Assembly (NCBI GenBank): GCA_034421295.1 | Contig: DAOUKM010000003.1 | Span: 124,001-188,000, forward strand | Direction of reading: 5' to 3' | DNA length: 64,000 nt | DNA from: CAUZIR01 sp034421295 | GTDB taxonomy: Bacteria > Chloroflexota > Dehalococcoidia > Lucifugimonadales > UBA2962 | Program-made: the position numbers and the translations under genes | In this document: in pieces, positions 27,967 through 37,404 of the stretch | Position numbering within the stretch: the first letter of the stretch is position 1 | Layout: each line of letters begins with the position of its first letter | Notes under the pieces: generated by a model | Databases searched by the model: none | Seen by the model: only the letters and a program-made list of their open reading frames with translations | Told to the model about the DNA's origin: nothing

Positions 27967-29376
27967 TCAGTTCTCCTCCTCGTCTTCGTCGTCGAACACC
28001 TCCGGCATCAGGACGAATTCCGGATACGACTCCATGCCCAGTTCGGCGGCGTCCTGGCCGAGTTCCTCGGCGCTGCGTGATACGCGTACCTTCATAGTCA
28101 TCTCCAGGGCCTTCCACAGCAGCAAGGAGACCGCGAAAACGAACGCCCCGATCGCCAGAATTCCGACGAGCTGGACGTGGAACCGGCCCCCGGCGGCTAT
28201 GCAAACCGCCAGGGTCCCCCATATGCCGGCGAACAGGTGGGCGGGCACCGCACCCACGACGTCGTCGAGCTTTATCCTCTCCATCAGCCTGAGCCCGGCC
28301 ACGCACAGTGCGCCGCCTATTGCGCCGATCACCATGGCCCAGTAATGGTCGACTATATCGGGGCCGGCGGTTATCGATACCAGCCCTGCTATGGCTCCGT
28401 TGAGTCCGGCGAACAGGTCGATGCGTCCGAGAATGGGACGCGAGACGAGCAGGGCGGCCATCACTCCCGCGGCGGCCGCGAGATTCGTATTGACCAGCAC
28501 GTGACTCATCGCCACGGCGTCCCCCGCGCTCCCCAGGGCCAGCTGAGACCCCCCGTTGAAGCCGAACCAGCCTAACCAGAGGATGAACACGCCCAGGGTC
28601 ACCACGAGGATGTTCGAGGGGGGCGTGGCTCTGGCCGAGCCGTCTCGGCGAAACTTTCCGAGCCTCGGGCCGACCACGATCACTCCTGCGAGCGCGGCCC
28701 ACCCCCCCGTGCTGTGCACTATGGTGGAGCCGGCGAAGTCCTGAAAGCCCATCTCGTAGAGCCATCCGCCGCCCCACGTCCATGCGCCTACGATCGGGTA
28801 TATGATCGCTGTGAGCGCAAGAGTGAACACGAAGAACGACCACATCTTGACCCGCTCGGCAAGGGCCCCGGAGACAATCGAGGCGGCGGTCGCCACAAAG
28901 ACCATCTGGAAGAACCAGTCCGACATCGTCGAATAGCTGGCTTCATCTAGCAGAGCCGCTGTGGCGCCCTCCTGTCCATCCAGCAGGGCGAGCTCGGCGT
29001 CAGAGGGCCCGTACAGGAACCCGTTCCAGCCTATGAAGCCCCCTGCGATGTCCCCGTACATCAGGTTGTAGCCGATGATGAAGTAGGCGAGGCCGGCTAT
29101 CGAATAGAGGCCGATGTTCTTGAGGCAGATCATGGAGGCATTCTTGGTTCGCACCGAGCCCGATTCGAGCATGGTGAAACCTGCACACATCCACATGACC
29201 AGAACGCCCCAGATCAGGAACGAGAAGGTGTTAAAGACGAACAGAGATTCGTCGTCGACGCCCGCCGCGTGCGCCGCCGCAGGCCGGAAGAAAAGGAACA
29301 ATAGCGTCACTATCCCCGTCGCCGCGAGGATGGCGGCGAGCCGGCGGTTTAGCAGTACACTCGTTAAGGCCTTCAA
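27967..29376 (-). CDS. amt: ammonium transporter
   Basis: A 469-aa membrane protein with 11-12 TM helices (Amt/MEP/Rh family) carrying ammonium/ammonia across the inner membrane. The TTG start at 29376 has a good ribosome site (AAAGGAG, 7 nt upstream). Marks: GAWTWGGGWLYEMGFQDFAG, then STIVHSTGGWAALAG (first pore His), ILWLGWFGFNGGS and VPAHLFAGIWGTLAV (second pore His). The cytoplasmic tail ends in an acidic run. Only 5 bases separate its stop from the alpha-E start. No glnB/glnK gene, the usual partner, is next to it. Confidence 0.95.
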   Translation of the reverse strand: MKALTSVLLNRRLAAILAATGIVTLLFLFFRPAAAHAAGVDDESLFVFNTFSFLIWGVLVMWMCAGFTMLESGSVRTKNASMICLKNIGLYSIAGLAYFIIGYNLMYGDIAGGFIGWNGFLYGPSDAELALLDGQEGATAALLDEASYSTMSDWFFQMVFVATAASIVSGALAERVKMWSFFVFTLALTAIIYPIVGAWTWGGGWLYEMGFQDFAGSTIVHSTGGWAALAGVIVVGPRLGKFRRDGSARATPPSNILVVTLGVFILWLGWFGFNGGSQLALGSAGDAVAMSHVLVNTNLAAAAGVMAALLVSRPILGRIDLFAGLNGAIAGLVSITAGPDIVDHYWAMVIGAIGGALCVAGLRLMERIKLDDVVGAVPAHLFAGIWGTLAVCIAAGGRFHVQLVGILAIGAFVFAVSLLLWKALEMTMKVRVSRSAEELGQDAAELGMESYPEFVLMPEVFDDEDEEEN

Positions 29377-29429
29377 ATCCGTTCTCCTTTATGCATGAAC
29401 TGACCTGCCTGTCGTCGTCGGCCTGCTGA

Positions 29430-30899
29430 TCACTCGTCTAAGACCCACAGGTCCTTTCCTCCTCCACCCTGGCTGGAGTTGACGACCAGGCTCCCGCGCC
29501 TGAGCGCCACCCTGCAGAAGGCCCCCGGCACAAGGCGCGTTTTGCTTCCGTGCAGTACGAAGGGCCGCAGGTCCACATGCCGCGGCTCGAAGCGGCCCTC
29601 AATCAGGCAGGGTGAACGCGAAAGGGCCAGGGTTGGCTGGGAGACGAAGTCGGCCGGATCGGCCCGCACCTCATCGGCGTACCTATCGCGTTCCTCGGGC
29701 GTCGAGTGAGGCCCTACCAGCATGCCGTAGCCACCCGAACCTCCAACCCTTTTGACCACGAGCTTGTCCAGGTTGTCCAGTGTGTACTCCAGATCCTCCG
29801 GCCTGCGGCACAGGTAGGTCTCCACATTGGACAGCACGGGCTCCTCTGCCAGGTAGTACCGGATCATGTCGGGGACGTAGGCATATACGCTCTTGTCGTC
29901 GGCGACGCCCGTGCCGGGAGCGTTGACCAGGGTAACGTTGCCGAGCTTGTAGGCGTGCATGAGTCCCGGCACCCCGAGCAGGGAGTCCGGGCGAAAGACC
30001 AGCGGATCGATGAAGTCATCGTCTACGCGGCGGTAGATCACATCGATGCGCCGCAGTCCCGCCGTGGTGCGTATGTAGACGAAGCCATCGTCCACCAGCA
30101 GGTCCCGTCCCTCCACCAGCTCCGCCCCGATCTCGCTGGCCAGGAAGATGTGCTCGTAGAACGCGGAGTTGTAGACCCCTGGGGTGAGAAGCGCGATCGT
30201 AGGGTTGAGCCGTCCCTTGGGCGCCAGATCGCAGAGGGTCTGTCTGAGCAGGCTCCCGTACTGCTCGATCTCTCGCACGCGGTAGCTCCGATAAAGGCGT
30301 CTCAGGCTCGCCTTGACCGCCTTGCGGTTCGCGACCATGTAGGAGACGCCCGACGGGACCCTCAGATTGTCTTCGAGCACGCGGAAGCCGTCGTTGGTCC
30401 GCACAAGGTCGGTTCCGCAGATGGCCACCCAGGTGCCGTGAGGAGGCGAAAAGCCTCGCATCTCGACCCTGTACTGGGGACATCCGCGCACCACATCGGC
30501 GGGGATGACGCCGTCAGAAATGATGCGGCCCTCTCCGTACACATCGCTCAGGAACAGGTTGATCGCCTTCAGTCGCTGCTCGAGACCCGTCTCAAGGTGG
30601 CGCCAATCCGCCCCTGACAGGATCCGTGGGAGGCAGTCGACAGGTATTATCCGCTCCTCGGCCTCTTCGTCCCCGTAGACCGTAAAGGTGATGCCCTCGT
30701 TTGAGAACGAGCGCGTGACCCGCTCCTGGATGCCCGCAAGTTCCTCACCGGAGAGCCGGCTGAGCGTATCGTGCAGTGGCACGCAGTGATCTCGTGGCGA
30801 GCCGTCCGGTCCGAACACCTCGTCGTAGACTGACGGATCCAGCTCGTAGGCATCAAATTCCACGGTGGCTTCCTCCATCACGACTTGCGGCTGGCGCAC
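29430..30899 (-). CDS. circularly permuted ATP-grasp type 2 protein (DUF404/DUF407)
   Basis: A 489-aa protein of the permuted ATP-grasp family. Marks: FTVYGDEEAEERIIPVDCLPRIL, then GVIPADVVRGCPQYRVEM, the segment GVYNSAFYEHIFLASEIGAELVEG and RRIDVIYRRVDDDFIDPL. Lys and Gly-rich ATP-binding part: LVVKRVGGSGGYGMLVG. The start is GTG 30899 or, equally likely, ATG 30878. The family is presumed to form amide bonds on an unknown substrate, usually with an alpha-E protein. Followed after 53 bp by amt and then the alpha-E gene. Confidence 0.9.
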   Translation of the reverse strand: MRQPQVVMEEATVEFDAYELDPSVYDEVFGPDGSPRDHCVPLHDTLSRLSGEELAGIQERVTRSFSNEGITFTVYGDEEAEERIIPVDCLPRILSGADWRHLETGLEQRLKAINLFLSDVYGEGRIISDGVIPADVVRGCPQYRVEMRGFSPPHGTWVAICGTDLVRTNDGFRVLEDNLRVPSGVSYMVANRKAVKASLRRLYRSYRVREIEQYGSLLRQTLCDLAPKGRLNPTIALLTPGVYNSAFYEHIFLASEIGAELVEGRDLLVDDGFVYIRTTAGLRRIDVIYRRVDDDFIDPLVFRPDSLLGVPGLMHAYKLGNVTLVNAPGTGVADDKSVYAYVPDMIRYYLAEEPVLSNVETYLCRRPEDLEYTLDNLDKLVVKRVGGSGGYGMLVGPHSTPEERDRYADEVRADPADFVSQPTLALSRSPCLIEGRFEPRHVDLRPFVLHGSKTRLVPGAFCRVALRRGSLVVNSSQGGGGKDLWVLDE

Positions 30900-30950
30900 T
30901 GAATAGGGGTGGCACAGTGGGCCCGATTCCCCGTGCCTGGCGCGGGATGA

Positions 30951-33140
30951 TCATGCTGTCTCTTCTCCTGCCGATGTCCCGTCACCGTTGTCTCCGTCTA
31001 TCCCCCTGGCGGGCGCCACCAGCGGAAGGTCGATGATCATCTCCGTGAATTCGCCTTGCTCGGTTTCGACCCTGATGCTTCCGCCGTGCTCGCGAATGAT
31101 GTCGCTGGACATCGCGAGTCCAAGGCCTGTGCCCTGACCGGTGGGCTTGGTCGTGAAGAACGGATTGAATATCTTCTCAACGACCTCCGGAGGCATGCCG
31201 CTGCCGTTGTCTCGGATCCTGACCTCGAGCTTGTCCTCGTGACGCTTGGTTGCCAGCCGGACGGCCGGCATGTATCGCTCGCCCGCCTCGGCAGAGGCTT
31301 TCCGCCTCTCGTCGGTCGCATAGCAGGCGTTGCCCACCATGTTCAAAAATACGCGACCCAGGTCCTGGGGTATCACCTCGAGTTCGCCGGCCTCGGGGTC
31401 AAGGTCCTGCTGCAGGTCGAGCTGGAATTCCGAATCGGTTGCCCGGGCGCTGTGGTATGCAAGCCGGGCGTATTCGTCGAGCAGCATGTTTATCTCGGTG
31501 GCCTGCCAAACCGCCGAGCCTCGCCCCATCATCAGCATGTCGTGCACGATACGGTTGGCGCGTTCACCGTGGGACCTGATGCGCTCCAGGTTGCTTGACA
31601 GGTCCCCGGAGATCTCCTGAATAAGGTCCTGCTGGTCGTCGCTGATGTTCTCGCCACCCTCTTCAAGGACCTCGCGCAGTTCGACTATGAGCTCTTCGGA
31701 GACTTCGGAGAAGTTCTTGACGAAGTTCAGGGGATTTCTGATCTCGTGGGCCACGCCTGCGGTCAATTCGCCCAGAGCCGCGAGTTTCTCGCGCATTACG
31801 ATCTGGTCCTGGGCGCGGTTGAGGGCGTTGAGAGTGCTCTCCAACTCCTCATTCTTTCCCTGAAGCTCCTCGGCCAGCTTCTCAACCAGGTTGAGGCGCT
31901 GGACTTCCAGCGCGTGCCGTCGGAAGACCTCCAGGGCCGCCGCCATGTCCGCCACCTCGTCCCGGCCGCCGATCGACACCTTTGCCTCAAGGTCTCCACC
32001 CGCCATCCTCCTCATCCACTCCGAGAGCATCTGAAGACGTCTCAGCAGTACCCGACCCACGAAGAGCCAGGCAATCATTAGGGCGCCTCCGACGCTGATC
32101 CCGCTGATCGCCAGAAGTAGCGTACGGCCTGTGAAGACCGCCTGGGTGGAGGCGCGAGTGGCCTCCTGCGCGTTCGCGTTCGCCGTGCTCACCAGCCCGT
32201 CCACCTCGGCCACCAGGTCGACGGCGATATTGCGATTGAGCGCAAGCAGCACGCCCTGTCGCTCGATCAGGTTCAGCTCCCTGTCGAGCAGGTAGAATCC
32301 GCCTTCCTCACCGATCCCGACTTCTATCAGCCTCTCCAGGATTGGGGCTACCTCGTCTCGCAGCTCGGATTCTTCGAGCGCGGCCAGGGTGCGCTCGATG
32401 CGGCCGGCAGACGACTCGAATCTCTCCTTCAGCGGCTCGAGCAAGGGAGCCTGCGATACGCTGAAGGCGCTTTCGAGCAGATGGACCGCAATGCTGGCAT
32501 CGGCCTCCAGGTCCGCCAGGTGCCGATACTGGCCCAGCTGGGCCTCTGAGAAGTATTCCTGCCTGCTGGCCGGGGACTCTCCAAGCTGGCGGTAGCCGGT
32601 CATCGTGTAAAACAGCTGGTCGTCGACGGCAGGGGCCATGATGTCGGAAAGCCGTTCGCGCAGGTGCCCGAGCTCGATCCTCAGCTCGCCGCTGCGCTCC
32701 TTTAGCGAGAAGATCTCGGACCGCTCGCTCTCGATGGACTTGACGTTTGACAGTAGAGAGGCGGCGTCGTCCTGGATTCCGACGAAGTGCGCTCCTCCGC
32801 CTCCGTCCCCGCCGAGGACAGCGAGTTGCTCTTCAAGCGCAGCGTGGGCCGCCGTGATCTCGCCGGCCACCACGTTCAGTTCCTCGGGAGTTGCGGCGGT
32901 CGTCAGGCGGGGAGCTGCGACCACGAGTGTCCCGCTGTGCTGGGCGACCCCGAAGGCTGCGACCAGCTCGGGCACACTGCCCTCATTGACCCGGTTCTGG
33001 ACCTCGCCCACGCAGTTGAAGGAGAACCAGCCAACAAGGCTAGCGGCGACCGTGAGAAGGACGGCTCCGCCGATACCCACGTAGAGCTGGGTCGAGATAC
33101 GGTAGCGGGCCTCAAGGACCCTCTTCAGTCGGGCGTTCAT
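30951..33140 (-). CDS. TorS-like sensor histidine kinase
   Basis: A 729-aa membrane sensor. TM1 (about 20-42) and TM2 (about 340-365) flank a long helical extracytoplasmic domain resembling TorS sensors (VPELVAAFGVAQHSGTLV...). HAMP follows TM2, then a coiled coil (LVEKLAEELQGKNEELE). The HisKA His is in AGVAHEIRNPLNFVKN, and the ATPase domain has DNGSGMPPEVVEKIFNPFF and GTGLGLAMS. No receiver domain is attached. It overlaps the upstream solute-binding gene by 4 bp; TorS itself senses through a periplasmic binding protein, so this SBP is probably its ligand receptor (inference). Confidence 0.92.
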   Translation of the reverse strand: MNARLKRVLEARYRISTQLYVGIGGAVLLTVAASLVGWFSFNCVGEVQNRVNEGSVPELVAAFGVAQHSGTLVVAAPRLTTAATPEELNVVAGEITAAHAALEEQLAVLGGDGGGGAHFVGIQDDAASLLSNVKSIESERSEIFSLKERSGELRIELGHLRERLSDIMAPAVDDQLFYTMTGYRQLGESPASRQEYFSEAQLGQYRHLADLEADASIAVHLLESAFSVSQAPLLEPLKERFESSAGRIERTLAALEESELRDEVAPILERLIEVGIGEEGGFYLLDRELNLIERQGVLLALNRNIAVDLVAEVDGLVSTANANAQEATRASTQAVFTGRTLLLAISGISVGGALMIAWLFVGRVLLRRLQMLSEWMRRMAGGDLEAKVSIGGRDEVADMAAALEVFRRHALEVQRLNLVEKLAEELQGKNEELESTLNALNRAQDQIVMREKLAALGELTAGVAHEIRNPLNFVKNFSEVSEELIVELREVLEEGGENISDDQQDLIQEISGDLSSNLERIRSHGERANRIVHDMLMMGRGSAVWQATEINMLLDEYARLAYHSARATDSEFQLDLQQDLDPEAGELEVIPQDLGRVFLNMVGNACYATDERRKASAEAGERYMPAVRLATKRHEDKLEVRIRDNGSGMPPEVVEKIFNPFFTTKPTGQGTGLGLAMSSDIIREHGGSIRVETEQGEFTEMIIDLPLVAPARGIDGDNGDGTSAGEETA

Positions 33141-34423
33141 GGAACCGTGTCGCGCAGCGTTTCGACCGGATAGTAATTCCCGTCCGAGCCTATCCTGGTC
33201 AGGAAGACCTTGTCGGAGCCCTGGTTGTCGCCCTTGCCGTATCGCAGTTCGAAGCCGCCTATTTCGACCGCCGCGGCGCTGCGGAGACTGTTCAGGAAAC
33301 AGCTACGGTCCACATCGCGACCGCAGCCCTCCAGCCCGGCTATTGCAAGGCGGCCCGCCAGATAACCCTCGAAGGACACAAAGCCCGGGACGGCATCGGG
33401 CGCGTACGCCGCCAGGGCCTCAAGGTACTGGGCCGTGATGGGAAGCGAGTCATCTGTCGGGAAGGGGACTACCTGCGTGACATACACGCCGGCTCCGTAT
33501 GGCCCCAGTTCCTGGGCCAGAGCGTTGCTTCCCACGAACGAGACGGTCATGAAGATTGGGTCCAGCCCCGTGTGCCGCGCCCATGCGATCAGGGCTGCCA
33601 CCGGCTGGTAGGCCCCGATCATTATCACCGCCTCGGGCTCCCCCCGGCGAAGGTCCAGCAGCGCGGTCTTGACGGCGGTGGTGTTGCGCGGGTACAGGCC
33701 AATCGACACCGGCTCCATACTCCGGTAGTCAAGGGCCAGGCGCACGCCCCGGTATCCGGCACGGCCGAACGAGTCGTCCTGGTACATGATGGCGATGCGG
33801 TCGATTCCAAGGTCTTCGGTGAGACGGGCGACCATCTCTTCGGTCTCCTGATAGTAGGAGGAACGAAGATTGAGGATGTTGTCCCATTCCGGGTCGCGGA
33901 GAAACTCGGCGCCGGTGAACGGTGCGATGTAGGGAACTCCCGAGGCCGCGGCGACCGGAGTTGCCGAGCGAGAGGTCGGGGTGCCCACGGCACCGATCAA
34001 GGCGAAGACGTTCTCCTCCTCAATCAGGTTAATCGTGTTTGTTATCGCCGCCTCCGGCTCGTAGGCGTCGTCTCGGGAAGTCAGCTCCAGGCGCCTGCCG
34101 TAAACACCACCGCGCTGCCTGTTGATTTCGTGGAACGCCGCTTCGATGCCCAGTCGCATGTTCAGGCCCAACTCTTGGGCCGGGCCGCTGAATGCGGCCG
34201 ACTGCCCGAACAGGATGCGATCGTCTGAGACTCCGGGGTGGGAATCGGGCCCGGTGGCGCCTGCCCCTCCGTCGCCGGTTAGGTCCGGTGTTGGGTCCGG
34301 GGGATCATCCCCTAGCGAACATGCCAGTCCAATTGACAGACCGGCGGACAAGATGAGGGCTGAGGCCAACCCCCGCCAAGCCTGCGGTGGCCGATCCAGC
34401 GGCGCAGGCGGCTCCTGCTTCAT
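33137..34423 (-). CDS. LivK-like branched-chain-type substrate-binding lipoprotein
   Basis: A 428-aa type I periplasmic binding protein (Peripla_BP_6). The leader ends with a lipobox-like GLAC|S near residue 36. Marks: ILFGQSAAFSGPAQELGLNMRLGIEAAF, then FALIGAVGTPTSRSATPVAAASGVPYIAPFTGAEF. No ABC permease or ATPase is nearby. It overlaps the RsbW-like gene and the histidine kinase gene by 4 bp each, so its role is likely sensing, not transport (inference). Confidence 0.92.
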   Translation of the reverse strand: MKQEPPAPLDRPPQAWRGLASALILSAGLSIGLACSLGDDPPDPTPDLTGDGGAGATGPDSHPGVSDDRILFGQSAAFSGPAQELGLNMRLGIEAAFHEINRQRGGVYGRRLELTSRDDAYEPEAAITNTINLIEEENVFALIGAVGTPTSRSATPVAAASGVPYIAPFTGAEFLRDPEWDNILNLRSSYYQETEEMVARLTEDLGIDRIAIMYQDDSFGRAGYRGVRLALDYRSMEPVSIGLYPRNTTAVKTALLDLRRGEPEAVIMIGAYQPVAALIAWARHTGLDPIFMTVSFVGSNALAQELGPYGAGVYVTQVVPFPTDDSLPITAQYLEALAAYAPDAVPGFVSFEGYLAGRLAIAGLEGCGRDVDRSCFLNSLRSAAAVEIGGFELRYGKGDNQGSDKVFLTRIGSDGNYYPVETLRDTVP

Positions 34424-34848
34424 TCAGCCCTGTGCGTGACCAGCGTCAGGCGGTTCTTGCCCTTCTCTCGCCGATAGTGCATCTCGTCCATCAGGGTCTT
34501 CACCAGGTGCACTCCAAGGCCGCCGATGGGCCGGTCTTCCATGGTCGCCCCGGTGTCAGGTATGGGTGCTTCGCTTAGCGGGTCAAACGGTCGCCCGTCA
34601 TCAACTATGTCTATGGTCAGAGAGTCCGGGACCGATGTCAGGGTGATCTCGATCTGGTGGCCGTCCCTGTCGCCGTCCTCGTACCCGTAGTTCATGATGT
34701 TCAGACCCAGTTCCTCGAGCACCAGGTGGACGCGATAGGTCATCGCCTCGGGCCATCCCTCCCGCTCGCCCAGGTCGTTAACCTCGGAGGCGATGCGGTC
34801 CAGCTCGTCCGGCCTACAATCGATCTTTAGTGACAGTGTCTCGCTCAC
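34420..34848 (-). CDS. RsbW-like anti-sigma factor / serine kinase (HATPase_c_2)
   Basis: A 142-aa GHKL ATPase. N-box LVLEELGLNIMNYGY, G1 box DIVDDGRPFDP and G2 GGLGVHLVKTLMDE are intact. Such proteins bind a sigma factor or another target and phosphorylate a STAS-domain antagonist. The STAS and SpoIIE genes of the same cascade are just upstream, while no sigma factor gene is in the window. It overlaps the SBP gene by 4 bp. Confidence 0.88.
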   Translation of the reverse strand: MSETLSLKIDCRPDELDRIASEVNDLGEREGWPEAMTYRVHLVLEELGLNIMNYGYEDGDRDGHQIEITLTSVPDSLTIDIVDDGRPFDPLSEAPIPDTGATMEDRPIGGLGVHLVKTLMDEMHYRREKGKNRLTLVTHRAE

Positions 34849-34899
34849 GTATCAAGCTCGCGGCGCAGGAATTCAGGGGCTCTCAGGCAGCCCTGGCCA

Positions 34900-36066
34900 T
34901 CACGTCTCCGAGCCTTCACGGCGCAGGGCCAGGCAGGTGATATCGTCGGATTGCGGGGTGTCTCCGGCAAAGTCGCCAACCGCCTGGAAAACGGCCTCGT
35001 TGGCGTCCTTGCACCCTTTGGGCGGCCTATCCGAGAAGATCTCAAGGAGTCTTTCGTTTCCAAACTCGTTGTCCTCGCTGTCCATCGCCTCGGTGACTCC
35101 GTCCGTGTACAGAACAACAGTGTCGCCGGGGGAGAGCGTAACGGTGTTCTCCAGGTACTCGAGATCGGGCATAAGGCCGAGCGCCACCCCATCGGTGAGG
35201 GGCAGGAGTTCCGAGGTTCCGTCGGAATGGACCACCAGGGGCGAATTGTGTCCGCCGTTGGCGTAGGTGAACTCTCCGTTTTCGGGGTCGTACACGCCGT
35301 AGAGCACCGTGACGAACATCGAGGCGTCATTGTCCTCGTTAAGTAGGTTATTGACCTCACGCAGCACGGCGCCGGGTTGGATCCTACCGATGGATGCCCC
35401 CTTGAGAAGTGTTCTGGTGGACATCATGAACAGTGAGGCGGGAACGCCCTTGTCGGAGACGTCCGCGATCGCAAGGCCAATCTTTTCGTTTTCCAGCCGG
35501 TAAACATCGTAAAAGTCCCCGCCCACGCTCCGTGCGGGCTCCATGTTCCCAAAGACCTGGTAGTCGGAGCCCCGGGGGAATTGGGTCGGAAGGATCGACT
35601 GCTGTATGTTGCTGGCCACGTTGAGCTCGTTCTCCAGTGCGACGAGCTTGTCTCTCGATTGCAGGGCCTCGCGCCACTCGGCCATGTGCTTTAGCGTGCG
35701 GTCGATGGTCACCTGCAGGTCTCCAAAATCGAGTGGCTTGGTGACGAAGTCGAACGCGCCACGGTTCATCGCCGTGCGTATGTTTTCCATGTCACCGTAT
35801 GCGGACACGATGACGGCTCGAATGTTGGGATCTACCTTGGGAATCTGTTCAAGTAGGGTGAGACCGTCCATGAGAGGCATGTTGATGTCGGAGAGCACCA
35901 TGTCTATCTCACGGTCTTCCTGCAGCTTTTCCAGGGCCTCTACACCGTTGTGTGCGAAGACAAACGTGTACGTTCCTGATCGAATCTTGCGCCGCATGCG
36001 CTGCAGCATCAGCGGCTCGAGGTCAATTTCGTCGTCAACGACGAGGATCTTGTAGGGCTCCTTCAT
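34900..36066 (-). CDS. response regulator with SpoIIE (PP2C) phosphatase domain
   Basis: A 388-aa protein. The N-terminal receiver domain has phospho-acceptor Asp in MVLSDINMPLMDG (about residue 58) and Lys in VTKPLDF. After a coiled linker (ALQSRDKLVALENELNVASNIQQSILP) comes the SpoIIE/PP2C domain with metal-binding Asp residues in SVGGDFYDVYRLE, IADVSDKGVPA and TDGVTEAMDSED. It should dephosphorylate the STAS antagonist when its receiver is phosphorylated, probably by the histidine kinase at the end of this operon (inference). Confidence 0.93.
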   Translation of the reverse strand: MKEPYKILVVDDEIDLEPLMLQRMRRKIRSGTYTFVFAHNGVEALEKLQEDREIDMVLSDINMPLMDGLTLLEQIPKVDPNIRAVIVSAYGDMENIRTAMNRGAFDFVTKPLDFGDLQVTIDRTLKHMAEWREALQSRDKLVALENELNVASNIQQSILPTQFPRGSDYQVFGNMEPARSVGGDFYDVYRLENEKIGLAIADVSDKGVPASLFMMSTRTLLKGASIGRIQPGAVLREVNNLLNEDNDASMFVTVLYGVYDPENGEFTYANGGHNSPLVVHSDGTSELLPLTDGVALGLMPDLEYLENTVTLSPGDTVVLYTDGVTEAMDSEDNEFGNERLLEIFSDRPPKGCKDANEAVFQAVGDFAGDTPQSDDITCLALRREGSET

Positions 36067-36129
36067 TCCGAGCTTGTCTCCGTTTCGAAGTCGTTTGGTG
36101 CCGCTCCCGAAGACGAACCGGTCGGTCCG

Positions 36130-36468
36130 CTAGCTACTGGCGGCGGCAACGGCCTCGGCCTGGGAAGCGTGGATGGGGATAATCTTGTCAAAGCCGCTGA
36201 TCTCAAAGACCTGCCTGATCGGCTCTGAAAGCGAGCAGACTGACAGACTTGCATTCTGCTTTCGGAGGGTCTTTGCAGTCAGCAGGATCACGCGCAGGCC
36301 GGCACTGCTGATGTAAGACAGGTTCTCAAGGTCCAGGATCACCGCGCGATCGGCCGGGTCGATCGCCTCCTCCAGGGCGTCCTGGAACTCGCGGGCGTTG
36401 GCGCCGTCAACGCGACCCTCGGTCTTCGCAATCAGGGTCACGCCCTCTCTCTCGGTGCTAATTCCCAT
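36130..36468 (-). CDS. STAS-domain anti-sigma factor antagonist
   Basis: A 112-aa RsbV/SpoIIAA-like protein. The phosphorylatable Ser lies in LSYISSAGLRVILL. It is the first gene of the run STAS, receiver-SpoIIE, RsbW-like, SBP, histidine kinase. In known systems its unphosphorylated form binds the anti-sigma kinase and frees the target. Confidence 0.92.
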   Translation of the reverse strand: MGISTEREGVTLIAKTEGRVDGANAREFQDALEEAIDPADRAVILDLENLSYISSAGLRVILLTAKTLRKQNASLSVCSLSEPIRQVFEISGFDKIIPIHASQAEAVAAASS

Positions 36469-37404
36469 TGGTCCGATCTCCTTTCCCGATCTCCTCCGAA
36501 GAGACTTGGCTGGTGCGTGCTCCTTCAGGACGGCCTCGGGTGCCGATGCCAGTCCTGTCAGGTGCTGCGTGCTCCGGGTCCAATGTCTCGTTGATTGTCG
36601 CTTCTGCTAGGTTTGGCGATTTCATAATCGATCGGCTGCCCGATGGGCCCCATTCCCGGATCCGCCAGGGCTCCCGGCGACGTTCCCGGGGTTCGGCTCC
36701 GAGCAGTTAACGGGTCCCTATAGGCCATCCCCCACAGGAGAACTGCAGTCGGTCGTTGACACTGGTTCGACTAATGCTCCATGTCTCGATCAGATGCCCG
36801 GCTGGCTCCGTATTGGAATCCGACGCCAGACGCGTACGTTTTCCCTGTCGTATCCGAACCTCACTGTTTTCGGCCCGGCTTACGTACAGCCTTCGCGGAA
36901 CCTATAGGTTAACGCCACGCGCCGACCACGATCCACCATTTTGGACCGGGAACTATTTTGGTACAACGGTTAAGGATAACGGAACCGAGCCACAAACAAA
37001 GATAATACGCCACAACGCGCGATAAACAAGGTGGCACGGGTCGACTTTAGCTATCAATGCCTGCTCATCTGAGTATGCGGGGTTTGAGGGCGGCAGCGGT
37101 AGAAACCGGCCGCGAGGCACCCTCTCTGATCGGAGGGTCTCAGCCGGTCGGCGTCTCGGGCAGGCGGGGTTACGGAATCTAGCCGCCTGAAAGCGCATTC
37201 CGCCCGCCTGCGCGCGAGCCAGTCCCTTGTCGTGGGCAGGAGGCAGGGGCCCCGGGAATTCCCTTGCTCTGATCAGCCCTGGCAGATGGGAGGCGGGCTC
37301 AATGCCGACCTGGGCTAAAATAGACCCTGTTTCGGTATCGTTCGCGGACGAGCCGGTTGTTTCCGCCTAGGGTTTTTTTGTGACCGAAGTGTAGAGTGAG
37401 CGCC
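36469..37404. other. long divergent intergenic region
   Basis: About 940 bases between the signalling operon (minus) and the GPP34 gene (plus). The part 36940-37020 is markedly AT-richer than its surroundings, as expected for promoters. No reading frame with family motifs is seen and no specific site is called. Confidence 0.4.

Noticed and set aside
27962..28843. Upstream extension of the alpha-E reading frame to a 622-aa protein
   Set aside because: The extension lies over the amt gene in another frame and reads as low-complexity Arg/Gly-rich sequence; the alpha-E family signature begins at the ATG at 27961.
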